From contig NZ_JACYUY010000023.1 in NCBI RefSeq assembly GCF_014842025.1, positions 37,774 through 101,773 of the forward strand: a DNA stretch of 64,000 nt. Direction: 5' to 3'. The translations under genes were made by a program, and so were the position numbers. The first letter of the stretch is position 1, and each line of letters begins with the position of its first letter. This document shows positions 53,429 through 61,736 of the stretch, piece after piece. The DNA comes from Massilia sp. CFBP 13721 (lineage in GTDB: Bacteria; Pseudomonadota; Gammaproteobacteria; Burkholderiales; Burkholderiaceae_D). The notes under the pieces are model-generated. The model was not told the DNA's origin. It made no database searches and was given only the letters and a program-made list of their open reading frames with translations.

Positions 53429-54223
53429 TTACCTTGTAAGGGCGCGCCGCAGCGCGAAGCTGATCGCATCGACCAGGGCGACCAGCAGCAGCATCGCCAG
53501 CACCACGGTGGCGGCGCTCTGCATCTGGAACAGCGACAAATGGTATTTCAGCATCTGGCCCAGCCCGCCGGCGCCGACCACGCCCAGCACGGCCGCGGCG
53601 CGGATATTGTTCTCCCAGCGGTACAGGGTGTAAGAGAGCATCTGCGGCAGCGTTTGCGGCAGCGTCGCATAGAAAAAGGCGGACAAGGCCGGCGCGCCAT
53701 TGGTGCGCAGCGCCGCTTCCGGCGCCGGTTCGGCGTTTTCCAGCGCGTCGGCGAACAGGCGCCCCAGCACGCCGGACGTATGCGCGGCCAGGGCCAGCGT
53801 GCCGGCGAAGGGGCCGAGGCCGGCGGCGACCAGCAGCAAGGCCGCCCACACCAGTTCCGGGATCGAACGCAATACATTTAACAGCATCCGTACGCCGGCG
53901 CGCGCCGGCATGCCCCAGCGTCCGGCCGCCGGCAGCGCCAGCACCAGGCCGGCAATCACCGCCAGCAGGGTGCCGAGGGCCGACATCGACAGCGTCTCGA
54001 GCGCGGCGTTCAGGGTCTTCAGCAGGAAGGGCGTGGCCATCTCGGGCGGCGCGAATCCTTCCAGGAATTCCAGCGTGGTGCCGACCGCCTCGGGCGTGAA
54101 AAAGGCGGCCAGGTCGAGGCGCAGCGTGGCGAAGCTGGCCACGACCAGCGCTACCAGGGCAAGCACCAGCAGGGGCGTGCTCCACGAGCGCGGCGGTGCG
54201 GGCGGCAAAGTCGGTTTGTTCAT
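53429..54223 (-). CDS. PhnE-type ABC permease, second
   Basis: 264 residues, about six membrane segments. Permease loop 'FFYATLPQTLPQMLSYTLYRWENNIRAAAVLGVVGAGGLGQML' is the PhnE-type EAA motif. ATG overlaps the upstream permease stop (ATGA at 54220-54223). Pairs with the first permease as a heterodimer. Substrate is discussed at the binding protein. Confidence 0.88.
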   Translation of the reverse strand: MNKPTLPPAPPRSWSTPLLVLALVALVVASFATLRLDLAAFFTPEAVGTTLEFLEGFAPPEMATPFLLKTLNAALETLSMSALGTLLAVIAGLVLALPAAGRWGMPARAGVRMLLNVLRSIPELVWAALLLVAAGLGPFAGTLALAAHTSGVLGRLFADALENAEPAPEAALRTNGAPALSAFFYATLPQTLPQMLSYTLYRWENNIRAAAVLGVVGAGGLGQMLKYHLSLFQMQSAATVVLAMLLLVALVDAISFALRRALTR

Positions 54224-55047
54224 CCGAGCCTCCTGCGCAGCAGCGTCGAGACCAGGTCGGCCGCGGCCACCAGCAGCACGAACATCAACAGCATGGTGGC
54301 TACTTCGCCGCCGGCCATCATCTTGGTCGATTCGTCCATGCGCTGACCCAGGCCGCCGGCGCCGACGAAGCCCATGATGGCCGAGCCGCGGATCGCGCAC
54401 TCCCAGCGGTAGATGGTATATGACACCAGTTCGGCGGCGGCGTCGGGCAGGGCGCCGTACAGCAGGGCCGGCAGGCGCCCCGCGCCGTTGGCGAGCAGCG
54501 AATCGGTGGCGTGGAAATCGCTCGACTCGAGGATTTCGGCATACACCTTGGCCAGCATGCCGCAATAGGTGAGGGCGATGGCGAGCACGCCGGCCGTGGG
54601 GCCGAGCCCGACCACGCGCACGAACAGCAGCGCCCACACCAGTTCCGGCACGCTGCGCAACAGCACCAGCACCCAACGCACCGCTTGGCGCAGCAGCGCC
54701 GCCGGCCAGCGCACGCGGCCCGTGCCCAGGCGCGAGATCGACAGCCGTTCGCTGACCAAGAGCGTGGCGGGAATCGCGCCGAGCAGCGCCAGCGCCAGGC
54801 CGGCGGTGGCGATGGCCACCGTGATCCAGGTTTCGCGCAGCACCATCGCCAAAAAATCCAGCGAGTGCGCCGGACGCAGGAAGTCGGACAGGAAGCCGCC
54901 GGCCGCCGCCAGGCTTTGCAGGTCGAACAGCAGCCAGGGCTTGAATTCGCTGTAGACGAGGGCTGGCCATAGCAAGGCGAGGGCGACGGCGCAGGCCAGC
55001 AGGCGGCCGCGCCAGGCCGGGTCCGGATGGGGCGAAACGGCGGTCAT
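54220..55047 (-). CDS. PhnE-type ABC permease, first
   Basis: 275 residues, six or so membrane segments, with 'LYGALPDAAAELVSYTIYRWECAIRGSAIMGFVGAGGLGQRM' as the EAA loop. One base after the ATPase stop and overlapping the next permease by 4 bases. The two permeases share motif but little else, so they are old paralogues rather than a recent duplication. Confidence 0.88.
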   Translation of the reverse strand: MTAVSPHPDPAWRGRLLACAVALALLWPALVYSEFKPWLLFDLQSLAAAGGFLSDFLRPAHSLDFLAMVLRETWITVAIATAGLALALLGAIPATLLVSERLSISRLGTGRVRWPAALLRQAVRWVLVLLRSVPELVWALLFVRVVGLGPTAGVLAIALTYCGMLAKVYAEILESSDFHATDSLLANGAGRLPALLYGALPDAAAELVSYTIYRWECAIRGSAIMGFVGAGGLGQRMDESTKMMAGGEVATMLLMFVLLVAAADLVSTLLRRRLG

Positions 55048-55048
55048 C

Positions 55049-55861
55049 CTAGAAACAGGCGCCGACGGCGATGCGCGCCGGCGATTCGTGGAGTGCGTGC
55101 GGCTGCGCTTCGACGGTTTCGTTTTCGTAGAGCGCGGCGATCATGGCGTCGGTCACGCGTTCGCGCGGCAGGTCGAACACGATGCGGCCGTCGCGCAGCC
55201 CGACGATGCGCTTGAAGTGCGCGCGCGCCATCTCGACCTGGTGCAGGCTGCACACCAGCGTCGCATTGCGGGTGGCCGCTTCCTGCTGCAGCGTGGCCAG
55301 CGTGACGCGCGCCAGCGCCGGGTCGAGCGCGGAGATCGGTTCGTCGACCAGGAAGGCTTCGGCCTGCGAGAGCAGCAGGCGCGCCAGGCTGCAGCGCTGG
55401 CGCTCGCCGCCCGAGAGGCGGTCGACGCGCGCATACAGTTTGTCGCCGAGGCCGAAGCGCGACAACGCCTCGAAGGCCGCTGCCGGATCGACCGGCTTGA
55501 ACAGGGAGCGCAGCGCGCGCCCCAGGCGCCAGTGCGGCAGGCGCGCCGCCAGCACGGCGGTGACGACGCGCTGGCGCGGCGGCAAGGGCGGCGTCTGCGG
55601 CGCCAGGAACAGGCGCGCGCGCAAGGCATGGCGCGCTTTTTGCGGCAATGCCCATGGGTCCAGCCCGAACAAGGACAAGCCGCCGCCGGCCGGCCGGTGC
55701 GCGCAAGCCAGCGTCGCCAGCAAGGTCGTCTTGCCGGCGCCCGAGGGGCCGATCAACGCCAGCTGCTCGCCCTGCTGCACGACCAGGTCGAGTTCGTGCA
55801 GCGCGGCGGCCTTGCTTCCGGTCAGGTGGCGTACCGTCAGTTTGTCGAGCTTGAAACTCAT
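55049..55861 (-). CDS. PhnC-type ABC transporter ATPase
   Basis: 270 residues. Walker A 'GPSGAGKTTLLA', signature 'LSGGERQRCSLARLLL', Walker B 'AFLVDEPISALDP' and switch 'CSLHQVEMARAHF'. The last ~35 residues extend past the ATPase core. Belongs with the adjacent PhnD-like binding protein and two PhnE-like permeases. No C-P lyase genes occur nearby, so phosphonate use is not implied. Confidence 0.88.
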   Translation of the reverse strand: MSFKLDKLTVRHLTGSKAAALHELDLVVQQGEQLALIGPSGAGKTTLLATLACAHRPAGGGLSLFGLDPWALPQKARHALRARLFLAPQTPPLPPRQRVVTAVLAARLPHWRLGRALRSLFKPVDPAAAFEALSRFGLGDKLYARVDRLSGGERQRCSLARLLLSQAEAFLVDEPISALDPALARVTLATLQQEAATRNATLVCSLHQVEMARAHFKRIVGLRDGRIVFDLPRERVTDAMIAALYENETVEAQPHALHESPARIAVGACF

Positions 55862-55877
55862 AGGCGAAAGGGCGGTC

Positions 55878-56756
55878 TTATTTCAGCAGGCCGGCATTGC
55901 GCGCCGCCGCTTCGATCGCCTTGTAGTTCTCGACCTTGGTCGGCACGAATTTCGTTGCACGCTGCAGGTCGAGGATTTCCTTGCCTTGCGGAGTCGAGGC
56001 GTCGAGCGCCAGGAAAGCGTCGCGGATCTTCTTTTGCAGGGCCGGCGCCATGCTGCTGTGCACGGACCAGTTGTAGTCGTAGTAGCCCGGCGTGGTGTAG
56101 AACACGCGCACCGTCTTCGGATCGACCTTGTTCGCTTCGACCAGCTTTTCCCAGACCGAGATATTCAGGGCGCCGGCATCGACCTTGCCGCCGGCAACGG
56201 CCGCGACGGTGGCGTCATGCGCGCCCGAGAAGGCGATGCGTTTCAGGTCGGTGTCGGGGTTGATCCTGGCGCCCAGCAGGAAGGAACGCGGCATCAGGTG
56301 GCCAGAGGTCGACGATTCCGAACCAAAGGACAAGGTCTTGCCCTTCAGGTCGCCCAGATTGTTGATGCCGGGCTGGGTCGTGATGAACACCGAGCGGAAC
56401 TTTTCGTCCTCGGCGCGCTGCACCAGCGGCACCACTTGCCCCTTGCTGCGCACGTTGGCCTGCACGAACGTAAAGCCGCCGAACCAGACCATGTCGAGCT
56501 TGTGGTTGATCAAGCCCTCGACCGAGGCGGCGTAGTCGGTCACCGGGGTGAACTCGACCTTCAGGCCGGTGGCCTTGGCCAGGTAATCGCCCAGCGGCTT
56601 GAACTTGCGCTGGAGTTCGGTCGGCGCTTCGTCGGGAATGGCCGACACGCGCAGCACGCCCGGGGTGTTCTGGGCGCCGGCGCTACCGGCGGCGAACAGC
56701 AGGGTGGCGGTAACGGACGCGGCGAGCAGCGATTTCAAGGCGGAGATCGGGGACAT
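55878..56756 (-). CDS. PhnD-like periplasmic binding protein, putative selenium-oxyanion ABC importer
   Basis: 292 residues. Signal peptide (1-28, ending AGAQ), then 'VLRVSAIPDEAPTELQRKFKPLGDYLAKATGLKVEFTPVTDYAASVEGLINHKLDMVWFGGFTFVQA', the PhnD fold start, and 'LSFGSESSTSGHLMPRSFLL' for the anion-binding loop. I remember this 'IPDEAPTELQRKF' subgroup being annotated as putative selenate ABC transporter binding protein because of its linkage to selD; the name is from memory. Divergent from egtD across 160 bases. First gene of a five-gene operon (D-C-E-E-LolD-like). Substrate is inferred, not shown. Confidence 0.75.
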   Translation of the reverse strand: MSPISALKSLLAASVTATLLFAAGSAGAQNTPGVLRVSAIPDEAPTELQRKFKPLGDYLAKATGLKVEFTPVTDYAASVEGLINHKLDMVWFGGFTFVQANVRSKGQVVPLVQRAEDEKFRSVFITTQPGINNLGDLKGKTLSFGSESSTSGHLMPRSFLLGARINPDTDLKRIAFSGAHDATVAAVAGGKVDAGALNISVWEKLVEANKVDPKTVRVFYTTPGYYDYNWSVHSSMAPALQKKIRDAFLALDASTPQGKEILDLQRATKFVPTKVENYKAIEAAARNAGLLK

Positions 56757-56916
56757 GGGGAACTTTCTTCTTGTATGTGAATGGAAACGACGGCGAGCAC
56801 GCTTGAGCAGCACGCGAACGCGGGGGAATTCAGGTATCCGCTATGATAGCAAAAACAGCAACATCCTCCCTAGCGGGGGCGCATCGGGCGCTCCGGCGGC
56901 ACGAATGATAAACCTT

Positions 56917-57930
56917 ATGCTGACGACATGCACGACAGAGAGGCAAGCGCCGGCCGGGGTTGCCGCGACTGCCAATGCCAATGCCAATGCAAATGCAAAC
57001 GAGCACGCCGGTGCGCACCTGACCGCGGAGCTGTCCGATGGCCTGGGCGCATGCCAGGCCACGATTTCGCCCAAGTTCCTCTACGACGCGCTCGGCTCGA
57101 AACTGTTCGAGGCGATCTGCGAGCTGCCCGAGTATTACCCGACCCGCACCGAAGCCGGCATCTTCGAGCGCCACGGCCATGAAATCGCGCGTGCCTGCGG
57201 TATGCACACCACGCTGATCGACCTAGGCGCGGGCAATTGCGCCAAGGCTGCGTCGCTGTTTCCGCTGCTGCGCCCGGCGCAGTACGTCGCAGTCGACATC
57301 TCCACCGAGTTCGTGAGCGAAGCGCTGGCGCGCCTGCGGCTGCGCTTTCCGCACATCGACATGCGCGCCCTCGGCCTCGATTTTTCCAGCGGACTGGCGC
57401 TGCCGGCGGACGTACGCGCGGAGCGGCGCCTGTTCTTCTATCCCGGCTCGTCGCTCGGCAACTTCACGCCTGCGGAAGCGCGCGCCTTCCTCACGCGCCT
57501 GCGCAAGAGCTGCGGCGCCGATGGCGCCTTGCTGATCGGTATCGACCTGGCCAAGGACAAGGCCATCCTCGACGCCGCCTACGACGACGCGCTCGGCGTC
57601 ACCGCCGCCTTCAACCTGAACGTGCTGCGCCACGTGAACCGTTTGCTCGGCAGCGACTTCGACATCCGGCACTGGCGTCACGTCGGCTTTTATCACGAGG
57701 CGGCCGGCAGGGTCGAGATGCACCTCGAAGCGAGGGAAGCGCAGCATGTGCGCTGGCCGGGCGGCGGGCGCGATTTCGCCGCCGGCGAACGCATCCATAC
57801 CGAGAACAGCTACAAGTACCGCCAGGCCGACGCCATCGGCTTGCTCGAACAATCCGGTTTCGAGGCCACCCGCGTCTGGACCGATGCGCGCTGCCCGTTC
57901 GCCGTCATCCACGCGCAGGCGCTGGCCTGA
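56917..57930 (+). CDS. egtD: L-histidine N-alpha-methyltransferase EgtD
   Basis: 337 residues from ATG 56917 (ATG 56905 is an alternative; neither has a strong ribosome site). N-terminal low-complexity AN repeat (~20-28), then 'SPKFLYDALGSKLFEAICELPEYYPTRTEAGIFERHG', SAM loop 'TLIDLGAGNCAKAASL', and C-terminal 'RIHTENSYKYRQADAIGLLEQSGFE', all hallmarks of the DUF2260/EgtD family. It trimethylates histidine to hercynine, precursor of ergothioneine and of selenoneine. Followed after 7 bases by the egtB/senA-family gene. Confidence 0.93.
   Translation: MLTTCTTERQAPAGVAATANANANANANEHAGAHLTAELSDGLGACQATISPKFLYDALGSKLFEAICELPEYYPTRTEAGIFERHGHEIARACGMHTTLIDLGAGNCAKAASLFPLLRPAQYVAVDISTEFVSEALARLRLRFPHIDMRALGLDFSSGLALPADVRAERRLFFYPGSSLGNFTPAEARAFLTRLRKSCGADGALLIGIDLAKDKAILDAAYDDALGVTAAFNLNVLRHVNRLLGSDFDIRHWRHVGFYHEAAGRVEMHLEAREAQHVRWPGGGRDFAAGERIHTENSYKYRQADAIGLLEQSGFEATRVWTDARCPFAVIHAQALA
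56971..57000 (+). repeat. In-frame hexanucleotide repeat in egtD
   Basis: GCCAAT x3 then GCAAAT, GCAAAC, encoding Ala-Asn five times near the EgtD N-terminus. Being hexameric, length change would keep the frame. Confidence 0.85.
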
Positions 57931-57937
57931 GTCGACC

Positions 57938-59143
57938 ATGTTGCGCGATCTATTCCAGTCGGTGCGCGGACGTTCGCTGCAGCTGGCCGCGCCGCTCTCG
58001 ACCGAGGATTGCTGCGCCCAGTCGATGCCGGACGCCAGTCCGATCAAATGGCACCTGGCGCACACCACCTGGTTTTTCGAAACCTTCATCCTCGAAGCGC
58101 ACGAACCCGGTTTCAAGCCCTTCCATCCGGCCTTTCGAGTACTGTTCAACTCGTATTACAACGGGGTCGGCGCGAAACACCCGCGCGCGCAGCGTGGCTT
58201 GCTGACCCGGCCGTCGTTGGAGGAGGTGCGCGCCTGGCGTCGCGACGTCGATGCGCGCATGGCGACGTTGCTGGAGACGTGCGACGATCCGGCGCTGCTG
58301 GCACTGGTCACGCTGGGCCTGCAGCACGAGCAGCAGCACCAGGAACTGATGCTGACCGACGTCAAGCACTTGCTGGCGCAAAACCCGATTGTCCCATGCT
58401 ACGACGGCGAGGGAATGGCGCCCGACGCGCCGCCGCTGCCGCTGGAATTCCTCGACTTCGACGGTGGCCTGGTCGAGATCGGGCACGACGGCCGCGGCTT
58501 TGCTTTCGATAACGAGTTGCCGCGCCACCGCAGCTATGTCGCGCCGTTCGCGCTGGCGTCGCGCCTGGTGACCAACGGCGAATACCTGGCCTTCATCGAA
58601 GCCGGCGGCTACCGCGATCCGGCCCTGTGGCTGGCCGAAGGCTGGGACCGGGTGCAGGCGGGCGAATTCGGCGCGCCGCTGTACTGGCGTCGCCAGGAGA
58701 ATGGCGCCTGGCATGAATTCACCCTGCACGGCGAACTGCCGCTCGATCCGGCGCGCCCGGTCACGCACCTGTCGCTGTACGAGGCCGATTCCTATGCGCG
58801 CTGGACCGGGGCACGCCTGCCGACCGAGGCCGAATGGGAATTCGCCGCGCGCCTGGCCGGCATCGAGGCGGGGCGCCTCCATCCCGCTGCTGCTAGTGAC
58901 GCCGGCCTGGCCCAGATGTTCGGCGCTTGCTGGCAATGGACCAGCAGCAGCTACGCGCCCTATCCCGGTTATGCCCCGGCGCCCGGCGCGGTTGGCGAAT
59001 ACAACGGCAAGTTCATGGTCAACCAGTACGTGCTGCGCGGCTCGTCCTGCGCCACGCCGGGTGGCCACGCGCGCGCGAGTTACCGCAATTTCTTCCCGGC
59101 TGGCGCCCGCTGGCAATTTACTGGCATCAGGCTGGCGCGATGA
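57938..59143 (+). CDS. egtB: EgtB/SenA-family non-heme iron synthase
   Basis: 401 residues. N-terminal DinB-like iron domain: 'KWHLAHTTWFFETF' with ligand H42, and 'LGLQHEQQHQELMLTD' with H130 and H134, the three-histidine site of EgtB. C-terminal FGE-sulfatase domain (~170-400) with 'LPTEAEWEFAARLAG' and 'GNGSSCATPGGH..YRNFF'-like end. EgtB joins hercynine to a thiol donor forming the sulfoxide; SenA, its relative, joins hercynine to a selenosugar. The N-terminal wording matches ordinary EgtB better, but senB and selD nearby make a SenA role possible. No egtA, egtC or egtE seen. ATG is 7 bases after egtD. Confidence 0.85.
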   Translation: MLRDLFQSVRGRSLQLAAPLSTEDCCAQSMPDASPIKWHLAHTTWFFETFILEAHEPGFKPFHPAFRVLFNSYYNGVGAKHPRAQRGLLTRPSLEEVRAWRRDVDARMATLLETCDDPALLALVTLGLQHEQQHQELMLTDVKHLLAQNPIVPCYDGEGMAPDAPPLPLEFLDFDGGLVEIGHDGRGFAFDNELPRHRSYVAPFALASRLVTNGEYLAFIEAGGYRDPALWLAEGWDRVQAGEFGAPLYWRRQENGAWHEFTLHGELPLDPARPVTHLSLYEADSYARWTGARLPTEAEWEFAARLAGIEAGRLHPAAASDAGLAQMFGACWQWTSSSYAPYPGYAPAPGAVGEYNGKFMVNQYVLRGSSCATPGGHARASYRNFFPAGARWQFTGIRLAR

Positions 59144-60096
59144 AGGTCATCAGTCGGTTACGCCTGCGCCGCCTGCGGGTGCGCCGCATGCGCGTGCGCA
59201 TCCTCAATCGGCGCGCCAACGCCTACATCCTGATGCACCCGCTCGCCTTTACGCTGAGCGTGCTAAAGGGTTTTCGCGCCAACCAGGGCTTGCTGCTGGC
59301 GGGCGCCGTCGCCTATTACGCGCTGCTCTCGATCGTGCCTTTCCTGATGCTGGTGGTGGTGGGGCTGTCGCACTTCATCGACCAGGCCGAGCTGCTGGAG
59401 ACACTGCGCCGCTACCTGGAACTGCTGGTGCCGGGCCAGTCGCCCTCGATCGTGGCCGAGGTCGCCAATTTCCTCGACAACCGCGACCTGATCACCTGGG
59501 TACTGGGCGTGACCATGCTGTTCTTCAGCTCGTTTGCCTTCACCGTGCTGGAAAACGCGATGAGCGTGATCTTCATCCACCGGGTCGCGAAGCGGCGCCG
59601 CCATTTCCTGGTGTCGGCTGTGCTGCCGTACTGCTACATGCTGGCGCTGGGCGCCGGCGTATTGCTGGTGACGCTGGTGGCGGGCACGCTACAGGTGATG
59701 GGCAAGGAAAGCGTGCACCTGTTCGGCGCCGACTGGTCGCTGGGCGGGGTCTCGGGCGCGCTGCTCTACCTGATGGGCCTGGGCGGCGAAATCCTGGTGC
59801 TGACCTCGATCTACCTGGTGATGCCGGTCGGGCGCCTGTCGCTCTCGCATGCGCTGGTGGGTGGGGTAACGGCGGCGCTGCTGTGGGAAATCGCGCGTCA
59901 CGTGCTGGTCTGGTATTTCTCCACGCTGTCGCAGGTGAACGTCGTCTACGGCTCGATGACGACCGCGATCGTCGTCATGTTCAGCCTCGAGATCGGCGCC
60001 ACGCTGCTGCTGTTCGGGGCGCAGGTAATCGCCGAATACGAGCGCGTCGGGCGCGGCAGGCAGGATGCACACCCTCCCATGACGACTGCCGCCTGA
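59140..60096 (+). CDS. YihY/BrkB-family inner-membrane protein
   Basis: 318 residues. Basic N-terminus (~1-30, many R) then about six membrane segments with the family start 'FRANQGLLLAGAVAYYALLSIVPFLMLVVVGL' and 'EIGATLLLFGAQVIAEYER' near the end. Formerly misassigned as RNase BN. Its ATG overlaps the egtB-family stop (ATGA), so it is translationally coupled to egtD-egtB, an unusual partner for YihY. Confidence 0.88.
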   Translation: MKVISRLRLRRLRVRRMRVRILNRRANAYILMHPLAFTLSVLKGFRANQGLLLAGAVAYYALLSIVPFLMLVVVGLSHFIDQAELLETLRRYLELLVPGQSPSIVAEVANFLDNRDLITWVLGVTMLFFSSFAFTVLENAMSVIFIHRVAKRRRHFLVSAVLPYCYMLALGAGVLLVTLVAGTLQVMGKESVHLFGADWSLGGVSGALLYLMGLGGEILVLTSIYLVMPVGRLSLSHALVGGVTAALLWEIARHVLVWYFSTLSQVNVVYGSMTTAIVVMFSLEIGATLLLFGAQVIAEYERVGRGRQDAHPPMTTAA

Positions 60097-60223
60097 AGCG
60101 AAGCGCCGACCGGTGCGCGACGCTCCTGTCTTGTTCTACGTCAATTTCGCAACGGAAAGCCAATGGCACAGTACGCTCTTGCGCCGGCATAACGCTGGGC
60201 AAACAACGAGAACGGGAGCTGTC

Positions 60224-60400
60224 ATGGAAAGTGGCGTTATCCTGGGTTTGCAATTGCCGGTCATGCTGGCATTTTTCGGGTTGCTGGCAGGGCTGGTCCT
60301 GCTGGCGCGCCAGCTGCACAAACTGCGCCAGCCGGCCGTCGTCCGGCGCGGCGCCTATCCTCCTCAAGCCCACTACAAGGGGCCTTCCCATCCGGACTAA
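60224..60400 (+). CDS. Small membrane protein (58 aa)
   Basis: 58 residues with one membrane helix ('ILGLQLPVMLAFFGLLAGLVLLA') and a basic, Pro/Tyr-rich tail. GGGAG 6-7 bases before ATG. Convergent with the diguanylate cyclase, 4 bases apart. No family recognised. Confidence 0.6.
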   Translation: MESGVILGLQLPVMLAFFGLLAGLVLLARQLHKLRQPAVVRRGAYPPQAHYKGPSHPD

Positions 60401-60404
60401 GCGC

Positions 60405-61556
60405 TTAGAGGACGACGCTGCGGTTGCGCCCTGCGGATTTGGCCGCATACAGGGCGCGGTCGGCGCGTTCGATCGCCTGGTCGATCGGCTCGCCTTCTTC
60501 ATGGCGGGCGAAGCCGGCCGAAAAGCGCACCCGCACCTCAGGCAGTGACTGGCTGGCCGGCATCCCGGCCAGGCTGTCGCGCAGGCGCGCCACGGCCAGG
60601 GTCGGATCGCCCGGGGTCGATTCCGGCAGCAGCAGCAGGAATTCCTCGCCGCCCCAGCGCCCGATCATGTCGGTGGTGCGCAGCACGACCTGCGCTTGCG
60701 CGGCGAATGCGCGCAGCACGGCGTCGCCCGCGGCATGGCCGTAGGTGTCGTTGATGTTCTTGAAGTGGTCGAGGTCGATGATGCAGACATAGAAACGCGG
60801 ACCGCCGCGCGCGTGCCGCGTCGCGTGTTCCTGCAGCAGCGTCATCATGCGGCGCCGGTTCGGCAGTCCCGTCAGTTCGTCGCGCGCGGCCATTTCCTTG
60901 ATGTGGGCGAGCGCCTGCTCGAGTGCGATCTTTTGCGTTTTCAGGCGCGTGCGCATGGTCGACAGCCGGCTCGACAGCGAGGAAATGGCCAGCATCACGA
61001 TCGCGGTCAGCGCAAAATTGAAGATTTCCTGGCGTGCCGGGTAATGCAATGGATCCTTGGCGGCGCAGGCGTACATCACGACGCCCATCAGCGTGACGGT
61101 GTACATGCAGGCATGGCGCACGGCGGTGGGGCGCAGGCGGAACATGCCGAACACCATCACCAGCGCCAGCATGATCACGGTCGCGCCGTGCACGGGGCCG
61201 GTCAAGGCATAGGCCGCCGCAATCAGCGTCTGCCCCAGGATGGTTTGCGGCATCGACAGGGTGGGATCGCTGAAGTGGCGGTTCAGGCCGCTGCGGATGA
61301 GGCCATAGAAGCCGGCAATGAACGTGAAAAACAGCCCCGTCAGGCCGCCGACCTGGCGCGCATCGGCCACGCCGATACTGACCGCGTAGACCAGCAGCAG
61401 GACCACGGTGACGGTGACCAGGGCGGCCAGGCCGAGCAGCGCCAGGGTCCGGCGTTGCAGGCTGTCGTCGCCGAGGAGGGCATTGGCCAGGCGGGCGGTG
61501 CGGCGGATGGGCCGGTCAGGGTCGAGCGCCGCCGTGGCGGCCAGTTGCGTGGGCAT
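60405..61556 (-). CDS. Membrane-bound diguanylate cyclase
   Basis: 383 residues. Six or so membrane segments (~38-200), coiled coil (~195-225), then GGDEF (~225-380) with intact 'GRWGGEEFLLLLP' and RTTD inhibitory site. Predicted active cyclase making c-di-GMP with feedback control. TATAAT (minus strand) lies 53 bases upstream. Confidence 0.9.
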   Translation of the reverse strand: MPTQLAATAALDPDRPIRRTARLANALLGDDSLQRRTLALLGLAALVTVTVVLLLVYAVSIGVADARQVGGLTGLFFTFIAGFYGLIRSGLNRHFSDPTLSMPQTILGQTLIAAAYALTGPVHGATVIMLALVMVFGMFRLRPTAVRHACMYTVTLMGVVMYACAAKDPLHYPARQEIFNFALTAIVMLAISSLSSRLSTMRTRLKTQKIALEQALAHIKEMAARDELTGLPNRRRMMTLLQEHATRHARGGPRFYVCIIDLDHFKNINDTYGHAAGDAVLRAFAAQAQVVLRTTDMIGRWGGEEFLLLLPESTPGDPTLAVARLRDSLAGMPASQSLPEVRVRFSAGFARHEEGEPIDQAIERADRALYAAKSAGRNRSVVL

Positions 61557-61608
61557 TGTCTCTGGATGTGTTGTTGGCTTGGTGGCCGGTCTGGCGCCGG
61601 CTCAGATG

Positions 61609-61614
61609 ATTATA
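61609..61614 (-). promoter_or_regulatory. -10 element of the diguanylate cyclase
   Basis: TATAAT on the minus strand, 53-58 bases before the start; T-rich -35 area without clear consensus. Confidence 0.55.
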
Positions 61615-61659
61615 CAACCGACAATTCTTGAAAAAACAAGGGCCGGCTTTTGCGGAGGC

Positions 61660-61701
61660 AAAATAAAAATGTTGACACGGCAACTCTTTTGCATGCCGTG
61701 T
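61660..61701 (-). terminator. Probable terminator of the senB-selD operon
   Basis: On the minus strand ACACGGCA, 11-base loop, TGCCGTGT, then CAACATTTTTATTTT. Located 36 bases after the selD stop. The stem is also flanked on the plus strand by two TGTTGACA words, an alternative operator reading. Confidence 0.65.
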
Positions 61702-61736
61702 GTTGACATATCGACTTCCTGCTCCGATAACCTTGT

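Noticed and set aside
52573..53439. Plus-strand frame with repeated 'EVHPKFIRSSS' peptide
   Set aside because: The peptide repeat is just the 11-bp DNA tandem read in all three phases; the rest is antisense to the ABC ATPase.
53429..56756. Phosphonate utilisation locus
   Set aside because: Transport genes are PhnDCEE-like but no phnG-M C-P lyase, phnX or ptxD is nearby, and the neighbours point to selenium metabolism.
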